The notes: generated by a model from the sequence alone, not told the origin. Counted from the first letter of the stretch, positions 1-9,814 are shown. The stretch: 64,000 bases of DNA from DASSUW01 sp963844405 (GCA_963844405.1 CAWJNZ010000007.1:558001-622000), one strand, 5' to 3'. Numbers and translations: made by a program.

Positions 1-432
1 GTAAAGCCGGCGCTCGCGGATCACGTCGCGCCCGTCTTCGGATCGCTCTGCCGGGAATGGACGCGCACGCAGCTCGGCCGGCAGGCGAGCCGCGTCGGCT
101 CCTGGTGGGGCCCGGCGCTCAACGAGCTGCGCAGGAGCGGCGAACGGTCGACCGAGGAGATCGACGTCGTCGGCATGGGGCGGTCCGCCGTGACCGTGGT
201 CGGAGAGTGCAAGTGGACCACGGGCGGGCTCACTCGCAAGGTGCTCGACGACCTCGAGTCCTTCAAGCTGCCAGCGCTCCGGCAGGCCGGGCTCCGGCTC
301 GCCGGTGCCGGGCCGCGGATCGTGCTCTTCTCCCGCTCGGGGTTCAAGCAGAGCCTCGTCCAGCATGCCGCTGCCCGGGGTGACGTCGAGCTCATCACCG
401 TCGACCGTCTCGTCGCCGATCTGATCGCTTGA
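1..432 (+). CDS. C-terminal part of a DUF234-type ATPase / PD-(D/E)XK-like domain protein (5' end off window)
   Basis: The reading frame is open from the first base and ends at a TGA at 430-432, so only the last 143 codons are visible. The stretch around residues 52-70 has an EEIDVVG segment followed by VVGECKW. An Asp followed some 15 residues later by E-x-K is the hallmark of PD-(D/E)XK nuclease folds and is typical of the DUF234 domain that closes archaeal-type AAA ATPases. The ATPase half would lie upstream. Such proteins are sporadic in bacteria and of uncertain role; a mobile-element or defence function is possible but is inference. The family call is moderately secure and the function unknown. 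Confidence 0.6.
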   Translation, partial: VKPALADHVAPVFGSLCREWTRTQLGRQASRVGSWWGPALNELRRSGERSTEEIDVVGMGRSAVTVVGECKWTTGGLTRKVLDDLESFKLPALRQAGLRLAGAGPRIVLFSRSGFKQSLVQHAAARGDVELITVDRLVADLIA

Positions 433-553
433 AGCGCGACGGCGCGCCCATCCACCATCGATCGCTGGTCCCAGACTTGATCGTTTGAATGCCCTGACTG
501 TGTTGATGGGATGAACTTGTTTGTTCCTTCTCGCTTGACCGGTGCGAAATCTT

Positions 554-566
554 CCGCAATTTGCGG
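554..566. promoter_or_regulatory. Small inverted repeat in the gap upstream of the sigma-factor gene
   Basis: In the 247-bp gap between the first gene and the sigma factor lies CCGCAA-T-TTGCGG, a 6-bp inverted repeat with a one-base centre, in a locally AT-richer patch (about 500-570). It could be an operator or promoter element for the downstream gene. No convincing -35/-10 pair was found. Nothing else was recognised in 433-679. Confidence 0.25.
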
Positions 567-679
567 ATGATTTCCCGCCATTCAGCGCGTACTAGCGGCG
601 CGTTTCCGCTAGATCAGGCAGGAGCCAGCGGCGAGCGTGGCTCCACATCCTGGAGATCGACAGACGGAGGGCTGTCAGG

Positions 680-1963
680 TTGGTGGTCGCAAAGCGCGAC
701 GGTCTCGCCGAGGGGGCGCACGCACGGGTGGCACGGGTCGCCGCCCGGCACGAGCGCACGCTCATGCGCGTCGCCCGTCAGGCGTCGCTGTGCCACGACG
801 ACGCCCTCGATGCCTACCAGCGCGCGCTCGAGATCTTCGTGCGGCGCGTCGACACCGTGGAGCCCGCGACCGAGGTGGCGTGGCTCAAGGTCGTCGTCCG
901 CCACGAGGCGATGGCGATCCGCCGCGCGCGGACGGAATCCGTCACGGGGGAGGAGCTGGACCTCGACACGTTCGTCCCGACGCCTGACCGCAGCGTCGAG
1001 GACCAGATCGCCGCGACGGAGCGCGTCCGCCGCTCCGCCGAGGCGCTGCGTGCGCTGAAGCCGGACGAGGCGACCGCCTTGATGCTGAAAGCGCACGGTC
1101 TGTCGTACGCCGAGATCGGCGAGCGCAAAGGATGGTCGTACACGAAGGTCAACCGGGCCGTGACCGAGGGTCGGCGCCGGTTCATCAACGCCTTCGAGGG
1201 CATCGAGTCCGGCGCCGAGTGCGAGCGCTACGCCCCGATCGTCGAGGGCCTGGCCGGCGGGTCCGCGACCGCGGCGCAGCTCATGGCGATCCGTCCGCAC
1301 CTCCGGCACTGCGGAGCGTGCCGAGCCACCGTCCGCGAGCTCCGCCTCTCGGGCCTCCAGCGCGCCTCGCTCTTCTGGCCGATCTTCGCCGTCGCCGAGC
1401 CCGTGGGCCGCCTGACGGGGGTGAAGCACGACATCGCCGCGCTCTTCCATCGCGCCCAGGCATCCGACGTGGCGACAGGAACCGGCCTTGCGGGCGCGGG
1501 AGGAGGCGGCCGCATCGCGACCGTCGCGACGGCGCTCGGCGTCTGCCTCAGCGGAGCGACCGTGGGCACGGTCTGCGTCGTCACGGGCACGGTGCCGGAC
1601 CTGGCACCTTCCAAGCCCGCCCGTCAGGCGGCGCAGGCGCCGCCGCGAGCCAAGCCGGAGAAGCGACAGCCGAGGTCGGAGCCGATGCTCGCCGTCGCCG
1701 CTCCCACACCCCGGGCCACGGCCACGCCGGATGCGCGCCGCGCCTCTCGTCCGGCACCAAAGCCGAAGCCATCCCGCCCGCGCCGGCAGCGCGCCGAATC
1801 GCCAGCCGAAGCAGCGCCGCGCGAGTTCAGCTTCGAGAACCAGGCGCCCGCCCCCGAGCCATCAACCGCTTCCGCCACCACGGCCGCGGCGCCCTCAGCG
1901 CCGCCGCCAGCCCAACCCACTTCCACGAAGTTCAGCCCCGCCGAGCAGGAGTTCGCCCCGTGA
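680..1963 (+). CDS. ECF-like RNA polymerase sigma factor with C-terminal zinc-finger, membrane span and Pro/Ala-rich tail
   Basis: The first 170 residues look like sigma-70 region 2 (about 25-85) and a region 4 helix-turn-helix (about 125-168, containing LSYAEIGERKGWSYTKVNRA). Then come C181 and an H207-x3-C211-x2-C214 motif like the zinc anti-sigma (ZAS) domain, a hydrophobic stretch at about 279-303, and a roughly 115-residue Pro/Ala/Lys-rich tail. The start is TTG at 680 (GTG at 683 is possible) behind GGAGGG at 666-671. It overlaps the next reading frame by GTGA. A sigma factor fused to its own anti-sigma-like finger and a membrane anchor suggests self-contained, envelope-responsive regulation of the secreted protein encoded next. 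Domain order is seen; the regulatory role is inferred. Confidence 0.75.
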   Translation: MVVAKRDGLAEGAHARVARVAARHERTLMRVARQASLCHDDALDAYQRALEIFVRRVDTVEPATEVAWLKVVVRHEAMAIRRARTESVTGEELDLDTFVPTPDRSVEDQIAATERVRRSAEALRALKPDEATALMLKAHGLSYAEIGERKGWSYTKVNRAVTEGRRRFINAFEGIESGAECERYAPIVEGLAGGSATAAQLMAIRPHLRHCGACRATVRELRLSGLQRASLFWPIFAVAEPVGRLTGVKHDIAALFHRAQASDVATGTGLAGAGGGGRIATVATALGVCLSGATVGTVCVVTGTVPDLAPSKPARQAAQAPPRAKPEKRQPRSEPMLAVAAPTPRATATPDARRASRPAPKPKPSRPRRQRAESPAEAAPREFSFENQAPAPEPSTASATTAAAPSAPPPAQPTSTKFSPAEQEFAP

Positions 1964-4253
1964 CCCAGCGCCTGAAAACCCTCATCCGCCCACTCGTCTA
2001 CTGCCTCCTGGCCTCGACGACCCTCCGTCTCCTGAAGGGTGTCGGCTGCCTGGCTGTCGCGCTGTGCGTGGTCCTGCTCGGGCCGCGTGAGGCGCAGCGC
2101 GCTGGAGCCAGGCCAATACGAGGTGGCGAACTGTGGCGCTGATCAACTAACTAGAGCACGAGCGCGTTTACGCCGTTCGCCCATCGAGGGATGAAGATCC
2201 GGTACGCCTGCAGTCCCAAGGGAACCGGCATCCGTGGGATCGTGACTCAGAACGTCGGTCCAGTAAGGGGCGCGTCAAGCGCGGCTCCGTGGCCCAAGTG
2301 ACCATCACGGCGCCGCCAGGCACGAGCACGCTGAGGATCCGGTGGAAGGGAGCCCTGCGCCGCGAGGATTGCCGCTACGCGCTGCAGATGTGGGCCGGCG
2401 CGACCCGGAGAACTCCGGATCCCGATCGAGCACGCGAAGGCGAACCGTGGCTGCGCCCGTTACGGCCGTGCACAGGCTGCGCAGGTCAAGGAGACGACGA
2501 TCCAGATCCCCGGCGGACGAAGATGACGCAGCGCGTCGATGCGCCGGCACGACGAGGCAGAGGTGGTGCTCGGCGAGGGGAGCCAACTACATCAGGACGG
2601 AACAAGGCACTGTCGTGTTCGCGGACACCCAGCCTCCGATGGTTTCGATACTGCAGGACACGCCCCTAACGCAAGGGCTGTGGGTGAACGGCTTCAGCAC
2701 GTCAACTACACGGCCTCAGACAACGTCGGCGTTCAGATACGCCCGAGCCGTACATCGGCGGCGAGCAGGCATGCGGTCGCACGATCGGCGCGTGCATGCT
2801 TGCCACTCCGACCGGCCCGTTTGCGCAATCCTGAGCCCTGCCCCAACGGCCCGGGCCAAATTGCTCGTTCGGACCAGTGAGTTGCCAGCCGAGGGAACCC
2901 AGCCGCTCGTCGTCGAGGCCGAGGACCCCGCCGGTAACCGAACCTCGTCGGCAGCCGGTAACGGCGCGGATCGACTCAACGCCACCACCTCGCGTCGACG
3001 TAAGCACCGCCGAAGGCGACGATTGGCGCGCGAGCAACGCATGGACGGCGGTCTGGACCAATCCGGACGAGGGCGATCGCGCACCGATCTCCGCAGTCAC
3101 GTACCGACTCTGTGCCGCTCGCACCACGTCCTGCGGCACTGGCAGTCAGGCAGCTCCGGGCATTTCCCAGCTGCCGATCACGGTGCCCGGCGCGGGCGAG
3201 TGGACTTTGAGCCTGTGGCGCCGGGATGCGGCCGGCAATGAGGACGCGGAGCGCGCTTCCGTTCCAGTGACTCTCCGTTACGACCCGGATCCGCCACATC
3301 TCGCATTCGCTGCCCTGGAACCCACTGATCCGACGCTCGTCTCCGTTCGTGCGACGGATGATCTATCGGGTCTCGGCGACGGAGCGATCGAGATCGCCCC
3401 GTCCGCCGGCGGCGAGTGGCAGCCGTTGCCGACCCAGATGGACAGCAGTCGGCTCGTAGCCCGGATCGACGACGCGACGCTCGCGCCCGGCGCGTATGTG
3501 CTCCGCGCGCGGGCCCGGGACCGCGCCGGCAACGAAGCGGTGATGGATCGCCGCGGCGACGGCCAGCCGATGATCGTCACGCTGCCGCTGCGCGAGCCGC
3601 CGACGCTCCGGGCCGGCTTTGAGCGGGTGGTACACCGACCTGGAAATCGTCGCGAGATCGTCGTCCTGCGGCGCGCCGTTCGTGTCGGTTACGGCGAGCC
3701 GGTCAAGCTGGCCGGTCGCCTCACCGGTGGTGACGGTCGGCCCATCGCGGGGGCGTCGGTTCAGCTTCTGACTTCGACACGGTCGGGCACCGAAGAGCTC
3801 CTGGAGACGCTGGCGACAGACGGCGATGGCCGATTCCGCACAGCCGCGACTGGCGCGCATACGCGCACGTTCCGGCTCGTGTACTCCGGCTCCCTCCAGG
3901 CACTTCCGGGACAAACGACGCTCGAGATGCGCGTGCCCGCGTCGACTTCTGTGCGGGCGAGTCGGCATCGACTTCGCAACGGACAGGCGGTCACCTTCAG
4001 CGGTCGTGTGCGTGGGCTGCCGGTGCCGGCCATCGGCAAGCTGGTGGAGATCCAGGTCCGCTTTACGAAACGCTGGCAGACCTTCCGCACCACCCGCACA
4101 GATGCGCTCGGTCGGTGGTCGAGCCGTTACCGCTTCCAGCGCACTCGCGGAGTCCAGAACTACCGGTTCCGCGTCCGGCTTCCCAAGGAGGCCGGCTTCC
4201 CCTTCGAGACGAGCGTGTCCCGGACGCTCGCTGTCCAGGTTTCCGGCAAGTGA
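1960..4253 (+). pseudogene. Secreted Ig-like / beta-sandwich repeat protein, broken by several frameshifts
   Basis: A GTG at 1960 overlaps the sigma stop and opens a 60-codon frame (to 2142) with a hydrophobic signal-like segment. The homologous sequence then hops between frames: LEPGQYEVANCGADQ in the next frame near 2100-2145, RGMKIRYACSPKGTG near 2190, QVTITAPPGTSTLRIRWKG near 2295, VKETTIQIP near 2490, FADTQPP near 2620, VNYTASDNVGVQI near 2705. From about 2960 the frame is clean to the TGA at 4253. The intact part (about 430 residues) has Ig-like segments with DDLSG and DRAGNE motifs followed by two carboxypeptidase-regulatory-like beta-sandwich repeats (AGASVQLL, GDGRF; ALGRWSS). It is probably an exported surface protein controlled by the upstream sigma factor. 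At least five indels are needed to restore one frame, so this is either a decaying gene or locally poor sequence. Confidence 0.7.
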
Positions 4254-4304
4254 TCGACGTGGAGGCGAGAATTGGAGCGGCCACGCTCGACGAGAGGAGA
4301 TCGC

Positions 4305-4928
4305 GTGACTGACAAGCTCCGTCAGCGCCTGACATACGCGAATGTGATGTCGACCCTTGCCGTCTTCATCGCACTCGGCGGCTCGTCGTATGCCGCTTTG
4401 CACATCGACAGCGCAGACATCGCGAACAACAGCGTGCGCAGCGTCGACGTGCGCAATCGGACGCTCATCGAGCGCGACTTCAAGCGGAATGCCCTCACGG
4501 GTCGAAGCATCCGCGAGTCGCGACTCGGGCGGGTTCCGCGTGCAAGGGAGGCGGACCGGCTCGGTGGAATGACCGCTGCCGACCTGCTCGTCAAGTGTCC
4601 GGCAGGGACCTATCCCAATCGCGGATGTCTGCGTCGAGACCAGCGCCGAGGCCCATCGCGGCGTACGGGACGGCCACCATCCAATGCGCGACAGTCGGCT
4701 GGCCCAGCAGGACCGGGTCGACGGCTTCCGACCCACGCTGAACTGCTCGCGGCCCTCTCCGGCGTTCAGCTCGCCGCGGGCGGTGAGCTCACCTCATAGG
4801 TGTACCCCAACGGGTCGGGACCACTGAACGTCCTGTACGTCACGGATCAGGGCGGAGGCGCAGACATAACTCCCAACACGGGTGCGGGGGCCAAGGCGTT
4901 CCGCTGCGTCGCCGACCCCATCAACTAA
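4305..4928 (+). pseudogene. Conserved secreted/membrane-anchored hypothetical protein with frameshift and in-frame stop
   Basis: GTG at 4305 follows a GAGAGGAG ribosome site (4292-4299). The N-terminus, TDKLRQRLTYANVMSTLAVF, leads into a hydrophobic anchor ending GGSSYAAL, then DIANNSVRSVDVRNRTL and a cluster ending MTAADLLVKCPAGTYP. Coding then jumps frame (ADVCVETSAEAHRGVRD lies in the next frame), returns as RRLPTHAELLAAL, meets TAG at 4797-4799, and continues in the same frame as VYPNGSGPLNVLYVTD up to FRCVADPIN and TAA at 4926. I recognise the pattern as a conserved actinobacterial family of unknown function. The TAG sits where one sense codon is expected. Frameshift plus stop mean it is not translated whole as given. 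Confidence 0.6.
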
Positions 4929-5082
4929 TCGACAGCTGGCGTCAACAGGGAAGGAGTGCGATGTCGTCGCTGAACGTTCATCTTCAGCGCACGGAGGACC
5001 ATTCGGGGCTGCCGTTTCATCCGAGCTGTCCCGGTCTGCCGACGTGACCGGCTCTGCCGGCTCACTGGATGGGGACGAGCTG

Positions 5083-5910
5083 GTGTCCCGGCGGACGCAG
5101 GCGGCACTGGCGGTTGGTGTCCTCGCGTTCTCGGCAGTGGGCGCGCCGGCGGCCGTCGCGGCAGGGCCGGACACGGAGGTCGCGGGATCGGCCGAGGTGG
5201 TAGAGAGCAGCGACTCTGACTCGCTGGACTTGGGTGAAGCAACGGTTCCGCTGACGGACGCTGGGGCCGCGGCTCCTGAGGACGACGCGGCAGTCGAGGT
5301 GCTCGAAGACGGCGGAGCCGACGACGCGAGCGCCGTGGAGCCCCTGATGGAGGCCGGGAGCGAGGCGGCCGAGCCCGTTGCGGACCCGCCCGAGCCGGTT
5401 GCGGACGCCGGAACCGGAACCGGCGGCCGAGCCTGTTGCGGTGGCGGCGCCGCCGGTCGAGGTTCCCGTGGCGGCGCCCGGGCCGGAGAGTGGCGGCTCG
5501 GTGGGACCGGGCGTGGACCGTGCCGAAGAGACCAAGCGTGAGCGGCCTCGGGTCGAGACGGTGCGGGAGTCCGTGGAGCGCACCGTGGTCGTGGCGCCCG
5601 TGGGCGGTCCCGCGAGGACCGATGATTCCGGGTCAGTGGCGGGGACGGCGGCTCGGGCGCCTTCGGCGATCCGGGTGGTGGCGCGTACAGCTCGAGCGCG
5701 CGTGGCGGTGAGGCGGCGGCCGGTGACCGCGTGCACGTCGTGCAGCGAGGTGAGTCGCTGTGGTCGATCGCGGCCGATGTGCTCGGGGAGCGGGCGGGGG
5801 TGGGCCGGATTGCTCGTGAGGTGAACCGGTTGTGGGCGCTGAACGAGGATCGGATCGCTTCCGGCGACCCCGATCTGCTGTACGCGGGGACGCGGCTGAG
5901 ACTGCGATGA
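5083..5910 (+). pseudogene. Exported LysM-domain protein, frame interrupted twice
   Basis: From GTG 5083 the protein starts SRRTQAALAVGVLAF and a typical signal peptide ending AVAAGPD, then an acidic Glu/Ala/Pro-rich linker. Near 5415-5430 the coding moves to the next frame (PEPEPAAEPVAVAAPPVEVP) and near 5640-5730 returns to the first, ending with a LysM domain: VHVVQRGESLWSIAADVL and YAGTRLRLR. LysM binds peptidoglycan, so the product would be cell-wall associated. Its TGA overlaps the ATG of the ParA-like gene (ATGA, 5907-5910), implying a two-gene unit. Two compensating indels break the frame as read. The start is uncertain because no strong ribosome site is seen. Confidence 0.6.
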
Positions 5911-6743
5911 CCGCGGGCGCGCTCGTCGACGGGCTTCCGGCTCGGCAGGGCGCTCTCGCGCGGGTTCGGCGGCGGGCTCGGCGGCTGGCGGTGTCGCGGG
6001 CGGAGCAGGACGAGGCGGAGGTGGAGCGGCGGCTGCTCGGTCATCCCGGCGTGACGCGGGCGAACGCGGTGGCGCTGATGAGCCCGGCCGGAGGCGTCGG
6101 GAAGACGGCCTGTGCGTTCGTGATCGGCAACCTGCTCGCGACGCACCTCAAGCTGCGCACGGTCGCGGTCGAGGCGGGCCCGGGGTTCGGCACGCTCGCG
6201 CACCTGGTGCCGCAGCGCCGGAGAGCGGAACGCGGCATCCCGGAGCTGCTCGGTGACCTGGACCGGCTGTACACCGCCGCGGAGCTGACCCCGTACGTGT
6301 CGCGGCTCGCGACCGGCCTCCACGTGCTCGCGGGGCGGCCCGCGACGGCGGATGACTGCGGGGAGCTGCTGGCGCTGTTGTCGTGCTTCTACGAGGCGAT
6401 CGTGCTCGATCTCGGAGCCGGCGTGGTCGGCCCGGTCGCGACCCTGGCAGCACACCGCGCCGACCAGATCGTGCTCGTGACGACGCCCGACCGGATGACG
6501 TCGTCGGCCATGCTCGATGCGCGGGCGCACCTGCGACGCCCCGACGACACGATCGTCGCCATCAACCGCACGCACCCCGCCGCGTGCGGTGACGAGCGGC
6601 CGTACACCGCCGTGGCGATCCCGGATGATGCCCAGCTCGCTGCGATGCTGGAGATCGGCACGTACTCGCTCGGTGCGCTCCACCAGACGACGCGCCTCGC
6701 GATCAAGCGGCTCGGGCTCGCCGTGGCCGACCTGCTCGTCTAA
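5907..6743 (+). CDS. ParA/MinD-like P-loop ATPase
   Basis: A 278-aa protein beginning at the ATG that overlaps the LysM gene stop. A basic N-terminal extension of about 60 residues precedes a deviant Walker A motif, SPAGGVGKTACAF, and a MinD/CpaE-like fold with YEAIVLDLGAG (Walker B region). Members of this family switch on ATP binding and place proteins at membranes, poles or pili. Pairing with a LysM wall-binding protein suggests a cell-envelope positioning function, which is inference. The C-terminus (AIKRLGLAVADLLV) ends at a TAA that overlaps, head to head, the stop of the minus-strand O-methyltransferase. This is the one intact gene in a stretch of broken ones. Confidence 0.7.
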   Translation: MTAGALVDGLPARQGALARVRRRARRLAVSRAEQDEAEVERRLLGHPGVTRANAVALMSPAGGVGKTACAFVIGNLLATHLKLRTVAVEAGPGFGTLAHLVPQRRRAERGIPELLGDLDRLYTAAELTPYVSRLATGLHVLAGRPATADDCGELLALLSCFYEAIVLDLGAGVVGPVATLAAHRADQIVLVTTPDRMTSSAMLDARAHLRRPDDTIVAINRTHPAACGDERPYTAVAIPDDAQLAAMLEIGTYSLGALHQTTRLAIKRLGLAVADLLV

Positions 6744-7386
6744 CGCTTGCGGACCAGCGTCAGGCCGTCGGCGACGAAGACCATCGCGCTGTCGACGCGC
6801 TCGTCGGCGGTGACGCGGTTGTTGAGCTCGTCCATGATCCGCGCGCGGTCGTCGTCCGGCGCGACGACGTCTCCGCCGAGGAAGACGTTGTCGAGCAGGA
6901 GCAGCCCTCCCGCGCACCAGCCGCGGCAGCACGAGGTCGTAGTAGCGTCGGATAGGCGGTCTTGTCGGCGTCGATGAACACGTAGTCGAAGGTCGGCTCC
7001 TCCGGCATCGCCCGCAGCGCCTCGTCGGCTGGCCCGACGACGACTTCGACGCGGTCGAGCAACCCCGCCGATTCGAGGTTGCGCGAGGCGATCTCGGCGT
7101 ACTCCTCCGAGACCTCCAGGCACGTCAGACGGCCGCCCTCGGCCAGCCCGCGGGCGATCGAGATGGCTCCGTAGCCGGTGAAGGTGCCGATCTCCAGGGC
7201 AGAGCGCGCCCCCACGAGTCGCGCCAGCATGGTCAGCAGCGCCGCCTCGTCGGGCGTCGTCACCATCCCCGCCCGCGGCATCTCGGCCGTCTCCCGCTCC
7301 ACCCGCGCGAGCACCTCGTCCTGCCGCGAGTGGCGCGCCAGGTAGTCGGCGAGCTCGGGCGTGAGCTGGGTCTTCATACGCGGCAT
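6740..7386 (-). pseudogene. SAM-dependent O-methyltransferase (family 3), frameshifted
   Basis: The N-terminal 140 residues match class I O-methyltransferases of the caffeoyl-CoA/catechol type: MVTTPDEAALLTMLARL, the SAM motif LEIGTFTGYGAISIARGL, CLEVSEEYAEIA and FDYVFIDADK. After TAYPT, near 6950, coding shifts to the frame reading YYDLVLPRLVR and then, near 6918, to the frame reading GGLLLLDNVFLGGDV, ending VFVADGLTLVRKR. Two single-base indels about 30 bases apart therefore separate the halves. Without them the protein would have the usual length of about 215 residues. The start could be 7386 or 7377. Whether the lesion is real or a sequence error cannot be told here. Confidence 0.75.
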
Positions 7387-7408
7387 GGACCGCGCAGGAT
7401 ACGGCCCC

Positions 7409-9814
7409 CTACGCGGCGACCGTGGCGCCGAGCGGCAGCGGGCGGCCGATCAGGTAGCCCTGGCCGAGCTCGCAGCCGAGCGAAGCCAGAGCCTCGCGCT
7501 GGTCCTCGCGCTCGACCCCCTGCGCCACCACCTGCAGCCCGAACATCGCCCCGAGCTGCACGACCATCGCGAGGACCGCGCGCTCGTGACCGGCACGCCC
7601 CGCGCCGTCCACGAACGGCCGCGCGATCTTGAGCATGTCGACCGGCCGCGCCCGCAGCAGCTCGACCCCGTGGTGGCCGGCCCCGAAGTCGTCGAACGCG
7701 ATCCGCACGCCGATCGTCCGCAACCCGGCCAGGCCCTCCGCCGGCGCACCCGCCAACGCCCGCTCGGACAGCTCCAGCACCAGCCTAGCGGGATCGAGCC
7801 CCGTCGACTCGAGCACGTCGCGCACCGTCCCGGCATCCAAAGAGGCCAGATTCACGTGAACGCAAGGCACCAACCCGTCGGCCGCCGCCGTGCACGCCTG
7901 GAACAGGACCTCGCGGTCGACCGCCGCGGCCAGCTCGCCAGACGCGTCGCGCAGGAAGGACCCGGCCCCAAGCAGCCCCAGCCTCGGATGGCGCCAGCGC
8001 ACCAAAGCCTCGGCAGCGACCGAGCAGCCGTCCACCAGCGACACGATCGGCTGGAAGTGCGCGACCAGCTCGCCGCGCCGCAGCGCCTCGGCCAGCTCGT
8101 CCCGCCCCGTCGGCGCCCCCTCGCCGGCCCCCTGCATCTCCGGGAACCACACCCGCACCTGGCTCTTGCCCGCCTCCTTGGCCCGGTACATGGCCGCGTC
8201 CGCGCGGTGCAGCAGCTCGCCCGAGCCGACCGAGCCGGCCGCCGCCGTCGCGATGCCGACCGAGGAGCGCGCCCACAGCTCCTCGCCGTCGACCAGCACC
8301 GGCTCGGCAAGCAGATCGAGCACCCGCGCCGCCACCTGCTCGCCGTGATGGTCGTCGACGTCCTCCAAGAGCACCGCGAACTCGTCGCCGCCCATCCGCG
8401 CCGCCACGTCGCCCGGCCGCACCGAGGCCTCGATCCTCCCGGCGGCCGCCACCAGCACCGCGTCGCCCGCCGCATGGCCCGCCCGGTCGTTGATCGCCTT
8501 GAAGCCGTCGAGGTCCAGGAACAGCACCGTGGCCATGCCGGAGCCCCGCTCCAAGGAAGCCTCGACCCGCCGCAGGAACAGCGTCCGGTTGGCCAGCCCC
8601 GTCAGCGGATCGCTCTGCGCCTGCCGCTCCAGCCGGTCGAGCTCCAGCGACAGCCCTGCATGGGCAGCCAGAGCCTCGAACAGCCGCAGGTCCTCGTCGG
8701 TGAACGGGCCCCCCGCGCCCATCCGGTCGCCGAGCAGCATCACGCCGGCCAGCCGCGTCTCGCCGCGGACGGGCGCGATCATCGCGTTCGAGATCCCCCG
8801 CTCCACGAGGTACGCCCGCACGGCCACGTCGCAGTCCTCGCGCTCCACCCGCACCGCACCGCCCCGCTCGACGAGAGCCCGCAGCGCCGCCGCCGGCGCG
8901 CTCGCGACCGGCACCATGACCTCCTCCACCCCGCCCCGCCGGCGAGCCGTGCGCAGCGCGCCCACCTCAGGCAGGACCACCAGCTCGGCCGTCTCCACGC
9001 GGAAGCTCGAGCGCGTCCGCCGCAGGAGGTCGAGCAGCTCGGACTCCAGCTCGCCGCCGCGCGACAGCGACCGCGTCACGCCGTACAGGAACTCGAGGCT
9101 CTGGTGCTTGGCGCGCTCGGAGACCCAGGCCCGATAGGCGAGCAGCAAAACGGCGGCCGGCGGGAGCAGCAGCCAGCCCGCCGTCAGATCATGCGCCACG
9201 ACCGTGGCCCCGGCCAGCGCCACGCACGTGTTGGTCAGCGCGACCAGCAGGTCGGCGCCCAGCATGCCGGCCAGCCTGCGCGACGGGATCGCGCCCTCCG
9301 ACAGCCCGATGGCGCAGAAGACCAGCAGCGCGGCGACGCCGGAGCTCACCAGCACGGCGACGAACGTCGCCCCCCACACCGCCGGCCCGATCTCGGCCGG
9401 GGCGGACGCCAGAACATGCAAGGTGATCGACGCCAACGCTGCCGTCAGACCGAACTGGGCGAGGTTGAAGAGCAGCCGCACCACGCTCTGCCCGCGCGTG
9501 AACACGAGCACCACTGCCGGGCCGACCACCATCGCCACCACCAGATCGCTCGGCGAGGCCAGCAGCAGCCCGAGCACCAGCGGGAGCTCGGACAGCGACA
9601 GCGAGTGCGCGCTCCCCCGCACGTGCGCGTGGATGACGAACAGCTCGGTCGCCGCGAAGCCGGCGGCCAGCGCCCACCACGGGATCCGCACATCGGACCC
9701 GTACGGCACCAGCTCCCGCACGACCTCGTGCCACAGCACGATCGCCGCGACGGCCGTCGCGGCGATCAGCGCCCCGAGGGTCGCCCGCGTCAGCTTCCCG
9801 AGCTGTCGATCCAC
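7409..9814 (-). CDS. Membrane-bound GGDEF-EAL cyclic-di-GMP signalling protein
   Basis: An 801-aa protein from GTG 9814 (the open frame upstream is only the shadow of the subtilase gene). The first 270 residues hold several hydrophobic helices (for example LGALIAATAVAAIVLW and LPLVLGLLLASPSDLVVAMV). A GAF-like region follows at about 290-430, then a GGDEF domain with DPLTGLANR and intact ARMGGDEFAVLLEDV, then an EAL domain with intact AEALVRWRHP, FDDFGAG and QGVE motifs. Both synthesis and hydrolysis of c-di-GMP are therefore possible on motif grounds. The start lies inside the 3' end of the subtilase gene (25-bp overlap), suggesting translational coupling and a shared envelope-sensing role. 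Confidence 0.85.
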   Translation of the reverse strand: MDRQLGKLTRATLGALIAATAVAAIVLWHEVVRELVPYGSDVRIPWWALAAGFAATELFVIHAHVRGSAHSLSLSELPLVLGLLLASPSDLVVAMVVGPAVVLVFTRGQSVVRLLFNLAQFGLTAALASITLHVLASAPAEIGPAVWGATFVAVLVSSGVAALLVFCAIGLSEGAIPSRRLAGMLGADLLVALTNTCVALAGATVVAHDLTAGWLLLPPAAVLLLAYRAWVSERAKHQSLEFLYGVTRSLSRGGELESELLDLLRRTRSSFRVETAELVVLPEVGALRTARRRGGVEEVMVPVASAPAAALRALVERGGAVRVEREDCDVAVRAYLVERGISNAMIAPVRGETRLAGVMLLGDRMGAGGPFTDEDLRLFEALAAHAGLSLELDRLERQAQSDPLTGLANRTLFLRRVEASLERGSGMATVLFLDLDGFKAINDRAGHAAGDAVLVAAAGRIEASVRPGDVAARMGGDEFAVLLEDVDDHHGEQVAARVLDLLAEPVLVDGEELWARSSVGIATAAAGSVGSGELLHRADAAMYRAKEAGKSQVRVWFPEMQGAGEGAPTGRDELAEALRRGELVAHFQPIVSLVDGCSVAAEALVRWRHPRLGLLGAGSFLRDASGELAAAVDREVLFQACTAAADGLVPCVHVNLASLDAGTVRDVLESTGLDPARLVLELSERALAGAPAEGLAGLRTIGVRIAFDDFGAGHHGVELLRARPVDMLKIARPFVDGAGRAGHERAVLAMVVQLGAMFGLQVVAQGVEREDQREALASLGCELGQGYLIGRPLPLGATVAA

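Noticed and set aside
614..1450. 278-codon minus-strand frame over the sigma factor
   Set aside because: Antisense shadow of a gene with clear sigma-70 motifs.
4797..4799. In-frame TAG as a recoded (pyrrolysine or read-through) codon
   Set aside because: The same gene also has frameshifts nearby, so ordinary mutation or sequence error is the simpler explanation.
6915..6960. Programmed ribosomal frameshift in the O-methyltransferase gene
   Set aside because: Two successive shifts are needed and no slippery run or pseudoknot is evident; orthologous enzymes do not use recoding.
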